Shown here in pieces: positions 1 to 6,890 of a stretch of 13,718 nucleotides of DNA. Numbering within the stretch: position 1 is the stretch's first letter; the number at the start of each line of letters is the position of its first letter. Under the pieces are notes generated by a model. The model was not told the origin of the DNA. It was given only the letters and a program-made list of their open reading frames with translations, and searched no databases. This DNA is from an uncultured Alphaproteobacteria bacterium (GTDB lineage: Bacteria > Pseudomonadota > Alphaproteobacteria > CAAHEQ01 > UBA3637). The stretch lies in the NCBI GenBank assembly GCA_947629595.1, contig CANREI010000022.1:1-13718 (forward strand). Direction: 5' to 3'. Position numbers and translations under genes: made by a program.

Positions 1-762
1 ATTTTTAACACGAATGGCCAATTGTAACGGGGAATGAGAAAATTTGTTGATAATATTTGTTTGTGCACCGTTTTTCAGCAATGCTTCCACGGAATCTTTT
101 CGATTGGACGCAATAGCATACATTAAAGCCGTGTTTCCTTGCATATCTTTAATATTTACGTTCGCATGGTTTTCGAGCAACCACTCCAATGTGCGCTGAT
201 TAAAGCGATTAACGCTTAACATGAGAGGCGTTTGCTGATTATTATTCGGCATGTTAATATCGGCCCCTAATGTTTTTAATTGAGTCATGACATCTGTGGA
301 CCCGGAACCGGCAGCACGAAAAAATGCCGTTTCGCCTTTCTTGTTGCGCGCATTGATATCGGCACCCGATTTGACAAACAATTCTATGGCCGGTAATGCT
401 TTATGCGTACAAGCTTCCATTAAAGGCGTTCTGTCCGCTTCATCAGTAATATTTAAATTAAGATGATGCGCAACCATGCTTTCTATAATTGCACTGTAGT
501 GACGTTCCGACGGATATTTATGAATATTTTTAATCAGTGTCATAATCGGTAATTGATTATTTTGATCCGGCTCGTTCAGATTAACCCCTGTTTCAATCAG
601 TTTAACGGCATATAATTTTTGTGTGGAATTTTGTAATGCGTAATTTAAGGCCGATTTTAGCCCCTCTTTATCTTTAAGAATGGCGGGATTATCAATAACA
701 TCTTCAAATTTATTGGTATCATTATCATAAATAATTCTTATTAAATCAATAGGTTCATTCAT
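1..762 (-). CDS. Ankyrin-repeat protein, 3' end outside the window
   Basis: An open reading frame of 254 codons starts with ATG at 762 and runs off the left edge without a stop, so the C-terminus is missing. Reading the minus strand gives a protein beginning MNEPIDLIRI. From about residue 109 it shows four consecutive ankyrin units of about 33 residues (109-140, 141-173, 174-206, 207-239) and the start of a fifth. Each has the T-P/A-L helix start and the G/H-A-x-x-N turn, for example RTPLMEACTH with KSGADINARN, and NTALMYAIAS with KNGAQTNIIN. Residues 32-105 look like more degenerate repeats. There is no signal peptide or membrane segment in the visible part, so it is probably cytosolic or exported without a cleaved signal. 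Ankyrin repeats bind proteins; the partner cannot be read from sequence. The gene has its own consensus promoter and a GAAGG ribosome-binding site at about 770-774. The family call is firm and the role is unknown. Confidence 0.9.
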   Translation of the reverse strand, partial: MNEPIDLIRIIYDNDTNKFEDVIDNPAILKDKEGLKSALNYALQNSTQKLYAVKLIETGVNLNEPDQNNQLPIMTLIKNIHKYPSERHYSAIIESMVAHHLNLNITDEADRTPLMEACTHKALPAIELFVKSGADINARNKKGETAFFRAAGSGSTDVMTQLKTLGADINMPNNNQQTPLMLSVNRFNQRTLEWLLENHANVNIKDMQGNTALMYAIASNRKDSVEALLKNGAQTNIINKFSHSPLQLAIRVKN

Positions 763-773
763 TTTTTTCAGCC

Positions 774-788
774 TTCATTGTCAATGAA
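774..788. promoter_or_regulatory. Perfect 7-1-7 dyad in the ankyrin gene leader
   Basis: TTCATTG-T-CAATGAA is an exact inverted repeat lying between the predicted transcription start and the start codon. It abuts or overlaps the GAAGG ribosome-binding site. It could be an operator half-site pair, or in RNA a 5-bp hairpin with a 5-nt loop that partly covers the ribosome-binding site. No known binding protein is recognised, so the function is speculative. Confidence 0.35.
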
Positions 789-799
789 ATAATAATGCA

Positions 800-828
800 A
801 TTATATGATTGAAGAGGCCTTCTGTCAA
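800..828 (-). promoter_or_regulatory. Consensus sigma-70 promoter of the ankyrin gene
   Basis: On the minus strand TTGACA (828-823) is followed after exactly 17 bp by TATAAT (805-800). Both hexamers are perfect matches to the housekeeping consensus. Transcription should start near 793, giving a leader of about 30 nt before the ATG at 762. This is seen directly in the sequence; activity is inferred. Confidence 0.85.
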
Positions 829-895
829 TGAGAAATTATGTTCATTTCGTAATTTTATGTTTTAAGGATAATAAAGTCGATTGATTTTCTTAAAA

Positions 896-927
896 AAATA
901 CCCGTTTGAAAATTCAAACGGGTATTT
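896..927 (-). terminator. Rho-independent terminator of nifJ
   Basis: A 15-bp inverted repeat (896-910 with 913-927, core ACCCGTTTGAA / TTCAAACGGGT) lies 18 bp past the nifJ stop. On the minus strand it is followed by a run of seven T. The stem is GC-containing, perfect and correctly oriented for nifJ. Confidence 0.9.
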
Positions 928-944
928 GATAACAAGGTTTCTGA

Positions 945-3900
945 TTATTCTTCACCTTTGGCAAGTCTTTCATAGAGCTTGAAGCGTTGTTCAATTTGCG
1001 CTTGTGCTTTTTTGACCAATTCTTCATAATGCTCCGGATTACTTTGCTTGACGGCTTTAAACCGTGTTTCCGTTGCCATAAAGTCGGCAACCGGACGAGT
1101 CGGCTTGCTGTCTAACTGGAATGGATTTAAGCCCTGTTCGGCACGCCGCGGATCAAAGCGATATAACGGCCATAAACCGGTTTCAACCGCCATTTTTTGG
1201 TGTTCCAATCCCATTTTGCCGATATCGTATCCGTGAGAGATACAATGACTGTATGCAATAATCAAAGACGGACCGTTAAAGCTTTCGGCTTCGTTCATGG
1301 CTTGCAGGGCATGCGAATCTTTTGCCCCCAATGAAATGCTGGCAACATAAACACCGCCCGATGACATGGCAATCATACCCAAGTCTTTCCGCGGTAATTC
1401 ACTGCCGGCAATGGCAAATTTGGCAGAAGCGCCGATCGGCGTGGCTTTGGAGCGTTGACCGCCGGTGTTGGAATAAACTTCCGTATCCATGACCATAATA
1501 TTGACGTTTTTGCCGGAATAGAGCACATGATCTAATCCGCCGTAGCCGATATCATAAGCCCAACCGTCGCCGCCCAAAATCCAAACGGATTTTTTCACGA
1601 AATAATCGGCATTATCAAGCAAAATTTTGGCTTGTTCACTCGAAAGCGCAGCCAATTTTTCTTTTAATGCTTGAACGCGACCGCGTTGTTCGCTGATTCC
1701 TTGTTCCGTTGATTGATCGGCGTTCAAAATGGCGTTCACCAAGTCTTCACCGATTTCGGCTTTCAATTCACCTAATAATTGAATGGCAAATTCGGTTTTA
1801 GAATTAATACTGGTACGCATACCCAAACCGAACTCGGCATTATCTTCAAACAAGGAGTTTGCCCAAGCCGGACCGCGCCCTTCGCTGTTTTTGGCATACG
1901 GTGTTGTCGGTAAATTTCCGCTGTAAATAGAGGAACAACCGGTGGCGTTGGCAACAATTAAGCGATCGCCGAACAACTGCGTCATCATTTTCACATAAGG
2001 CGTTTCACCGCAACCGGCGCAAGCCCCTGAAAATTCAAACAACGGCCGCATTAACGAGACAGATTTAATCATCTTCGGAGAGAGTTTTGTTCTGTCAACA
2101 TCGGGTAAGGACATAAAGAAGTTAAAGTTTTGAATATCCTCTTCCAAATGTGTTTCAATCGGAACCATATTAACGGCTTTGCGTTCCGGATTCTCTTTGT
2201 TCTTTGCCGGACAAACCTGCGTACATAATGAACAGCCCGTACAATCTTCGGGAGCCACTTGAACAACAAACTTATCACCGGCAAACTCTTTGCCTTTATA
2301 GTCTGTATATTTGAATGAGGCAGGCGCTTTATCTAAAGCACTCGGGCTGAATGTTTTAGCCCGAATGGCCGCATGCGGACAAACGGAAACGCACTTACCG
2401 CATTGAATACAAACCGACGGATCCCATTCCGGAATTTCCGTTGCAATCCGACGTTTTTCATATTTTGCCGTATCTGTCGGCCACGTACCGTCAGCCGTCC
2501 ATTCGAAAGCGCTGACCGGTAATTGTTCGCCGCGGCCTTCAATAATTTTACCCGTGACCTTTTGCAACAGTTCGGGTGCCGTTGTCGGAATACCCGGTTG
2601 CCGTTTGTGAACGGAGTTCGCTTTGCCGATTTTAATTTCATGCAAATGAGCCAAAGAAGCATCGACGGCTTTAATGTTGGCATCAACAATTTCCTGACCT
2701 TTTCGGGCATAAGTTTTTTGAATGGCCTTTTTGATTTTATCAATGGCTTCATCGCGCGGCAAAACACCGGAAATGGCAAAGAAACACGTTTGCATAATGG
2801 TGTTGATGCGCCGTCCCATACCGGTTTTTCCGGCAACTTCAACCGCATTGATGGCATAGAGCTTAATGTTCTTATCAATAATTTCCTGTTGCACTTCAAT
2901 GGGCAAACTATCCCACACTTTGTCGCTCGGCTCGGTTGAGTTAATTAAAAACACGGCATTTTTGCTGGCAAACGACAAAACGTCGGTTTTAAACAAGAAC
3001 GGCATGTGGTGGCAAGCAACAAAACTCGCTTGATTGATTAAATACGGTGCCTTAATCGGATTTTTGGAAAAGCGCAGGTGTGAAGTTGTCATACCGCCGG
3101 ATTTCTTTGAGTCATACACAAAGTAGGCTTGGCCGTAATAATCATCGCCATCGGCAATAATTTTAATTGAGTTTTTGTTGGCGCCGACCGTTCCGTCAGA
3201 TCCCAGACCCACGAAAACACAACGGCTGACATCATTTCCTTCAATATCAAACGAAGAATCGTAAGCCAACGACAAATGTGTGACATCATCGTCAATACCG
3301 ACCGTAAAGTGGGCTTTTTCGGTGTTTTCCAAAACGGCTTTGGCCATTGCCGGTGTAAATTCTTTCGACGATAAGCCGTAACGGCCGCCCAAAACTTTCG
3401 GCATGGAAGATAACGAGCCGTTTGAAACGCCTTCCGCCAACGTGGAAACAACATCCAAATAAAGCGGTTCGCCGACGGACCCCGATTCTTTTGTTCTGTC
3501 AAGTACGGAAACGTATTTAACGGTTTTCGGCATCGCTTTAATGAAGGCTTCTTTCGGGAACGGACGATACAAATGAATGCCGATAACACCGTATTTACCG
3601 CCTTTGGCATTTAAAGCTTTAATCGTTTCTTGCAATGTTTCAACGCTGGAACCGATGGAAACGGCAATGTGTTCGGCATCAGCCGCACCGAAATATTCCA
3701 CCAAATGATAAGCCCGACCCGTCACTTCTTCAAATTTACGCATGGCTTTTTCAACAATGGCGGGACAAGCATTGTAATATTTATTGGCTGCTTCTTTAAT
3801 TTGGAAGAAAACATCCGGATTTTGTGCCGTACCGCGTACTTTCGGATCTTCCGGCTTTAAAGCATGTTTTGTTGTAAAATCGGTCGGAATATCGGCCATT

Positions 3901-4478
3901 AAAGTTTTTAAATCCTCATCGGAAATGAGATTGATTTTGTTAATTTCATGCGACGTTCTGAATCCATCAAAGAAATGAATGAACGGAATACGCGAGAGGA
4001 ATGTGGACATTTGCGCAATGGCGGCAAAATCCTGTGCTTCCTGAACGGAATTTGAAGCAATCATGGCAAAACCCGTTTGACGGCAAGCCATCACGTCGGA
4101 ATGATCACCGAAAATGGAAAGCGCATGTCCTGCAATGGTTCGCGCGGCAACGTGCATAACAAACGGTGTTAATTCACCTGCAATTTTAAACATATTCGGA
4201 ATCATGAGCAATAAGCCTTGTGAAGCCGTGTATGTGGTGGTTATTGAACCGGCCTGCAATGACCCGTGAACGGCGCCGATGGCACCGGCTTCCGATTGCA
4301 TTTCCAAAACTTCCGGTACTTTACCCCAAATATTTTTGACGCCGGCGGCCGACCATGTATCGGACCATTCGCCCATGGGCGATGACGGTGTAATCGGGTA
4401 AATAATTGAAACTTCATTCAGTTTATGAGCGACCAAAGCAGCAGCTTCATTCGCATCGAGCATTTTCATTTTTGCCAT
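945..4478 (-). CDS. nifJ: Pyruvate:ferredoxin (flavodoxin) oxidoreductase, single-chain type
   Basis: The enzyme converts pyruvate and CoA to acetyl-CoA and CO2 while reducing ferredoxin or flavodoxin, in the cytoplasm. Its 1177 residues match the usual length of the homodimeric one-chain PFOR family (about 1170-1200). In order: the N-terminal pyruvate-binding domain with YPITPSSPMGE (27-37) and FDGFRTSHE (about 170-178); the CoA-binding and gamma-type domains in the middle; a two-cluster ferredoxin domain with CIQCGKCVSVCP (Cys 690, 693, 696, 700) and CTGCSLCTQVCP (Cys 746, 749, 752, 756); then the thiamine-diphosphate domain. The proximal-cluster cysteines there are Cys820 and Cys823 (ACAGCGET), Cys848 (ATGCSS) and Cys1079 (SHCISHGYD). 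GDGW at 970-973 and the later DTEVYSNTGGQ hold the cofactor. No key residue is missing. The ATG at 4478 has AGGAAG just upstream. It is monocistronic, with its own promoter and terminator. Confidence 0.97.
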   Translation of the reverse strand: MAKMKMLDANEAAALVAHKLNEVSIIYPITPSSPMGEWSDTWSAAGVKNIWGKVPEVLEMQSEAGAIGAVHGSLQAGSITTTYTASQGLLLMIPNMFKIAGELTPFVMHVAARTIAGHALSIFGDHSDVMACRQTGFAMIASNSVQEAQDFAAIAQMSTFLSRIPFIHFFDGFRTSHEINKINLISDEDLKTLMADIPTDFTTKHALKPEDPKVRGTAQNPDVFFQIKEAANKYYNACPAIVEKAMRKFEEVTGRAYHLVEYFGAADAEHIAVSIGSSVETLQETIKALNAKGGKYGVIGIHLYRPFPKEAFIKAMPKTVKYVSVLDRTKESGSVGEPLYLDVVSTLAEGVSNGSLSSMPKVLGGRYGLSSKEFTPAMAKAVLENTEKAHFTVGIDDDVTHLSLAYDSSFDIEGNDVSRCVFVGLGSDGTVGANKNSIKIIADGDDYYGQAYFVYDSKKSGGMTTSHLRFSKNPIKAPYLINQASFVACHHMPFLFKTDVLSFASKNAVFLINSTEPSDKVWDSLPIEVQQEIIDKNIKLYAINAVEVAGKTGMGRRINTIMQTCFFAISGVLPRDEAIDKIKKAIQKTYARKGQEIVDANIKAVDASLAHLHEIKIGKANSVHKRQPGIPTTAPELLQKVTGKIIEGRGEQLPVSAFEWTADGTWPTDTAKYEKRRIATEIPEWDPSVCIQCGKCVSVCPHAAIRAKTFSPSALDKAPASFKYTDYKGKEFAGDKFVVQVAPEDCTGCSLCTQVCPAKNKENPERKAVNMVPIETHLEEDIQNFNFFMSLPDVDRTKLSPKMIKSVSLMRPLFEFSGACAGCGETPYVKMMTQLFGDRLIVANATGCSSIYSGNLPTTPYAKNSEGRGPAWANSLFEDNAEFGLGMRTSINSKTEFAIQLLGELKAEIGEDLVNAILNADQSTEQGISEQRGRVQALKEKLAALSSEQAKILLDNADYFVKKSVWILGGDGWAYDIGYGGLDHVLYSGKNVNIMVMDTEVYSNTGGQRSKATPIGASAKFAIAGSELPRKDLGMIAMSSGGVYVASISLGAKDSHALQAMNEAESFNGPSLIIAYSHCISHGYDIGKMGLEHQKMAVETGLWPLYRFDPRRAEQGLNPFQLDSKPTRPVADFMATETRFKAVKQSNPEHYEELVKKAQAQIEQRFKLYERLAKGEE

Positions 4479-4517
4479 ATTTTCTTCCTTTCAGTTAATT
4501 AAAAAATATGTTATCCT

Positions 4518-4546
4518 TTTATACGCCCGAACAAAATAAATGTCAA
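4518..4546 (-). promoter_or_regulatory. Sigma-70 promoter of nifJ
   Basis: On the minus strand TTGACA (4546-4541) is followed after 17 bp by TATAAA (4523-4518). The predicted leader is only about 30 nt, too short for a riboswitch. No FNR-like dyad overlaps it. Confidence 0.8.
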
Positions 4547-4593
4547 TTGAAAAAATGCATATTATTTTGTTAAAAAGTTTAGAAACGGTTATT

Positions 4594-4611
4594 CTCTTTA
4601 TATTTAAAGAG
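4594..4611. repeat. Short dyad upstream of the nifJ promoter
   Basis: CTCTTTA-TATT-TAAAGAG is a perfect 7-bp inverted repeat with a 4-nt centre, about 50 bp upstream of the nifJ -35 box and about 30 bp past the mutT terminator hairpin. It could be an upstream regulator site. It has no T-run on either strand that would make it a terminator, and chance is possible in such AT-rich DNA. Confidence 0.25.
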
Positions 4612-4637
4612 GTTTTGAAAAATGATTTTTTTGCCGT

Positions 4638-4675
4638 AAAAAAACGGGCGCTTTTAAAAGCAAACCCGTTTTTTT
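4638..4675 (-). terminator. Rho-independent terminator of the orf160-orf356-mutT operon
   Basis: The outer stem AAAAAAACGGG (4638-4648) pairs with CCCGTTTTTTT (4665-4675), and an inner palindrome GCTTTTAAAAGC (4650-4661) sits in the loop. On the minus strand the stem ends in seven T. It starts about 8 bp after the mutT stop, so it closes that operon before the nifJ promoter. Confidence 0.88.
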
Positions 4676-4682
4676 AGATGAT

Positions 4683-5078
4683 TTATTTTTTGAAAGCTTT
4701 TTGAATGCCTTCAATAAAAGGCCCGTCAGCCGGACAAAATGAAAATTGATTGAGTTCTTCGGGTTTTACCCAACGGGCATCTTCATGCTCATATAAATGC
4801 GGAATTGTTTCGGAATCGCAGGAAGCCCAGAAAGCATTTAAATGAAAAGCGCCTTTATCGGGATATTCATAGGTTTTATCCATAAAGAATTCTCCGACGA
4901 TAATGGGTTTTTCAAATTCTTCCATAAATTCACGCGCAACGCATTCTTGCAGTGTTTCGCCTTTTTCCAGTTTTCCGCCGGGAAATTCCCACATAAATTC
5001 CTGGTGTTTTCCCTTTTTGCGTTGGGCAATTAAAATTTTGCCGTTATGAACGACAATCGCCATTGAAATTTCAATCAT
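4683..5078 (-). CDS. mutT: Nudix hydrolase, MutT / (8-oxo-)dGTP pyrophosphatase-like
   Basis: This 131-residue protein is the size of MutT. It opens with a beta strand plus MWEFPGGKLEKGE, the MutT-like entry to the Nudix box. The box runs G35-x5-E41-x7-R49-E50-F-M-E53-E54, supplying the metal-binding glutamates, but the glycine expected after REUXEEX is Glu56. The C-terminal HEDARWVKPEELNQ and FCPADGPFIEGI match the tail typical of dGTP-cleaning MutT proteins. By family it would hydrolyse oxidised or other nucleotides to monophosphates in the cytosol and limit mutation. The start codon overlaps the stop of the upstream gene in an ATGA junction and has AAGGAG at about 5084-5089, so the genes are translationally coupled. 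Another Nudix substrate cannot be excluded; the family call is firm, the exact substrate less so. Confidence 0.85.
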   Translation of the reverse strand: MIEISMAIVVHNGKILIAQRKKGKHQEFMWEFPGGKLEKGETLQECVAREFMEEFEKPIIVGEFFMDKTYEYPDKGAFHLNAFWASCDSETIPHLYEHEDARWVKPEELNQFSFCPADGPFIEGIQKAFKK

Positions 5079-6145
5079 GATCGCTCCTTTTGTTTTTTGT
5101 TTATTGAAAATTGAGAATAATGAAATGTATTTTTCCCGATAAAGGCCGGCTTAATTAAACTCTCAAAAGAATAGGGACGTTTTACATTATCCAATGAAAC
5201 AAATTCACAATTATTTGAGGTAAAAACAGGCTCGATATCCCGTTTAAACAGAATTTTAAGTCCCTCTGTAATTTGAAAGGCATTATTTTTAAAGATATTT
5301 TTTTGAATGGCTTTTGACAAAACGGCATTTAATTCCGTTTCCGTTAATAAAGAAACTTTGTCCGTACACATTTTTTCAAATGTAACGGGATGATTGCAAT
5401 CAATTTTATAAATAATACCGTTTGTCAAATAAATAATTTGTTTATCATCACATAATTGTGGCGGTAAATAGTATATATCACTGTTTTCCAGGTGATGATA
5501 AAAATTTTCATAATAACGAATTCTGTGTTGTTGCCAAATATATAATTCCGATAAAGAGGGTAACGTTTTCGGTTTTGCTTCAATTTCGTTTTTTTCGGCA
5601 TATTGCTTATAAATCGGATATAATTTGGAAGGCAGTTTCTTGTCGTTTGTCCACATGCGAATGATTTTTAAAACTTTTTTCCATGACATGATTGAATTTT
5701 TTGTTTTATCCGTCAAATTTCTTACCACAAAATGAGGATGCGCGGCATTCAAAGAAATTTCATACATCAGCGGATTGTTTTTTTCTTTAAAATATAAAAT
5801 GTGATCTTTGCAGAGCAGGGGATTTAAAGAAAGAGAAACGGCATCTTCCTTATTATGACAAAGTCGGTTATTTAATTGAATGCGTTGTTGAAAGCATTTC
5901 ATGGAATAAAAGTAATTAAAATCAGGAAGTTGCGGGATTTCACCCATAAAAACGATATTCTCGTTTGCTTGACCTTTGGGCGGTAAGTGCCACGTTTCCT
6001 GCGGTGGCAAAGCGGTGATATCAACCAACAAATCTGTTTTATGTGAGGGAAAAAGCGTATCCAGATACGGTAGTAACTCTTTTTTCTCATCAAAATCATT
6101 GGTTCGATTTTTCAAAAAAGAAAAGCATTCTGTATTTAATAACAT
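5075..6145 (-). CDS. Unknown protein with an internal duplication, upstream of mutT
   Basis: I do not recognise this 356-residue protein. It has no signal peptide, no membrane segment and no nucleotide-binding loop that I can see; it is rich in Tyr, Phe, Leu, Asn and Lys. It appears to contain two diverged copies of a unit of about 90 residues, at about 73-161 and 195-280. Both begin LPxxxxxY, then have a Q-Q-(H)-R-I stretch, an L-x-P-x-L-C-x-D motif (Cys112 and Cys232), an I-x-Y then Y-E/K-I strand pair, H-P (136 and 252), and T-D-K exactly nine residues later (145 and 261). The ATG at 6145 has AAAGGA just upstream, inside the end of the preceding gene. The 3' end overlaps mutT by 4 bp. This is the middle gene of a three-gene operon; the role is unknown. 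Confidence 0.7.
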   Translation of the reverse strand: MLLNTECFSFLKNRTNDFDEKKELLPYLDTLFPSHKTDLLVDITALPPQETWHLPPKGQANENIVFMGEIPQLPDFNYFYSMKCFQQRIQLNNRLCHNKEDAVSLSLNPLLCKDHILYFKEKNNPLMYEISLNAAHPHFVVRNLTDKTKNSIMSWKKVLKIIRMWTNDKKLPSKLYPIYKQYAEKNEIEAKPKTLPSLSELYIWQQHRIRYYENFYHHLENSDIYYLPPQLCDDKQIIYLTNGIIYKIDCNHPVTFEKMCTDKVSLLTETELNAVLSKAIQKNIFKNNAFQITEGLKILFKRDIEPVFTSNNCEFVSLDNVKRPYSFESLIKPAFIGKNTFHYSQFSINKKQKERS

Positions 6146-6149
6146 AATA

Positions 6150-6632
6150 TTATCCTTTCTGTAATGTTTTTTGATTCGGTTTATTTCGATTGAGAAATTT
6201 GTGATGCATAAGCGTTATTTTGTGCATCTTAAAATATGATACTTGCGGGCTTGATTTTTCTTTAAGACTTTCTTGAAAAGCTTTCCGAATACTGTTAATA
6301 AGAGGTTTATGTTTTTGTGTAACTGTTTTTGATAACCAATTGATTAACAATTCTATTTTGTCGTTATTCATGGGAATTGCTCCGGTGGGAGCCGGAAAAT
6401 AAGAAGCGGATAAAAAGCGGCCTTGCTTTTTTTCGAAAAATTCAACAACAAAATCATTTGCGGCCAAGCGCGCGATTCGAATTCGATAGGGTGTGAGACT
6501 TGAATCTGCATCAGGATACAACCCGCTCACGGTTAACAAATTTCCCTGTTGATGAAATTGACAACCGCATGATAAAGCTTTTTCATTGCTTTTTACCGAT
6601 GAATCCGCCTTTTTATCGACTCGTGTGTTCAT
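6150..6632 (-). CDS. Unknown 160-residue protein, first gene of the mutT operon
   Basis: A short cytosolic-looking protein of unknown function, beginning MNTRVDKKAD. It carries a C-G-C motif near residue 22-24 (ALSCGCQFHQ), a central segment likely to be beta-rich (TPYRIRIARL, NDFVVEFFEK), and a strongly basic C-terminal third (KMHKITLMHHKFLNRNKPNQ) that could bind nucleic acid, which is inference only. I choose ATG at 6632 because AAAAGGA lies a few bases upstream; an in-frame TTG at 6647 would place that Shine-Dalgarno inside the gene. It is followed after 4 bp by the 356-residue gene, whose ribosome-binding site overlaps its stop codon. It has its own TTGACA/TATTCT promoter and is the promoter-proximal gene of the operon. 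Confidence 0.65.
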   Translation of the reverse strand: MNTRVDKKADSSVKSNEKALSCGCQFHQQGNLLTVSGLYPDADSSLTPYRIRIARLAANDFVVEFFEKKQGRFLSASYFPAPTGAIPMNNDKIELLINWLSKTVTQKHKPLINSIRKAFQESLKEKSSPQVSYFKMHKITLMHHKFLNRNKPNQKTLQKG

Positions 6633-6662
6633 TTTATTCCTTTTCAACTTTATTTGATGCTA

Positions 6663-6691
6663 AGAATATCATATTATCAATATTATGTCAA
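6663..6691 (-). promoter_or_regulatory. Sigma-70 promoter of the orf160-orf356-mutT operon
   Basis: On the minus strand TTGACA (6691-6686), a 17-bp spacer and TATTCT (6668-6663). A_n/T_n tracts just upstream (6702-6715) could act as an UP element. The predicted start is about 25 nt before the ATG at 6632. Confidence 0.75.
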
Positions 6692-6832
6692 TATTTTTTG
6701 TAAAAAAATTTTTTTGTTTTATTTTCTGTCTTTTTTATAACGTTTTTATTTTTAAAAAAGAAATTTTTTATTAAAAAGTAAACAAAAGGTAAACAGAAAA
6801 TGATAAAAAATATTGAAAACATTATGTTTCTG
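6692..6832. other. AT-rich divergent intergenic region with A/T tracts
   Basis: The stretch between the two divergent promoters is almost entirely A and T, with an A7T7 block (6702-6715), many further A or T runs, and a short direct repeat GTAAACA at about 6778-6784 and 6790-6796. It should be curved or easily melted and may serve both promoters. No coding potential, RNA gene or DnaA-box cluster is visible. Confidence 0.5.
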
Positions 6833-6860
6833 TTGACAAAGTTTAAAATTCGGGTATAGT
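6833..6860 (+). promoter_or_regulatory. Sigma-70 promoter of the ruvB-ybgC-tolQRAB operon
   Basis: TTGACA (6833-6838), a 16-bp spacer and TATAGT (6855-6860). It lies about 30 bp before the ruvB start and is the only clear promoter upstream of the six closely spaced genes. Confidence 0.82.
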
Positions 6861-6890
6861 GAAATAAAAAAAAGGAACGGAAAAAATAAA

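Noticed and set aside
779..784. Second TTGACA as another promoter of the ankyrin gene
   Set aside because: It lies only 16 nt before the ATG with no -10 box after it; it is part of the leader dyad.
2333..2899. 188-codon open frame on the minus strand inside nifJ, in another frame
   Set aside because: The nifJ frame contains the complete PFOR with all motifs; this frame gives a basic, low-complexity product without ribosome-binding site.
2523..2939. 138-codon plus-strand open frame antisense to nifJ
   Set aside because: No ribosome-binding site or promoter, and it lies wholly inside a conserved gene.
6645..6647. Upstream TTG as start of the 160-residue gene
   Set aside because: The ATG at 6632 has AAAAGGA at proper spacing, which would fall inside the gene if TTG were used.
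6692..6832. Replication origin in the AT-rich region
   Set aside because: No cluster of DnaA boxes (TTATCCACA-like), no GATC cluster and no dnaA or similar neighbour is visible.
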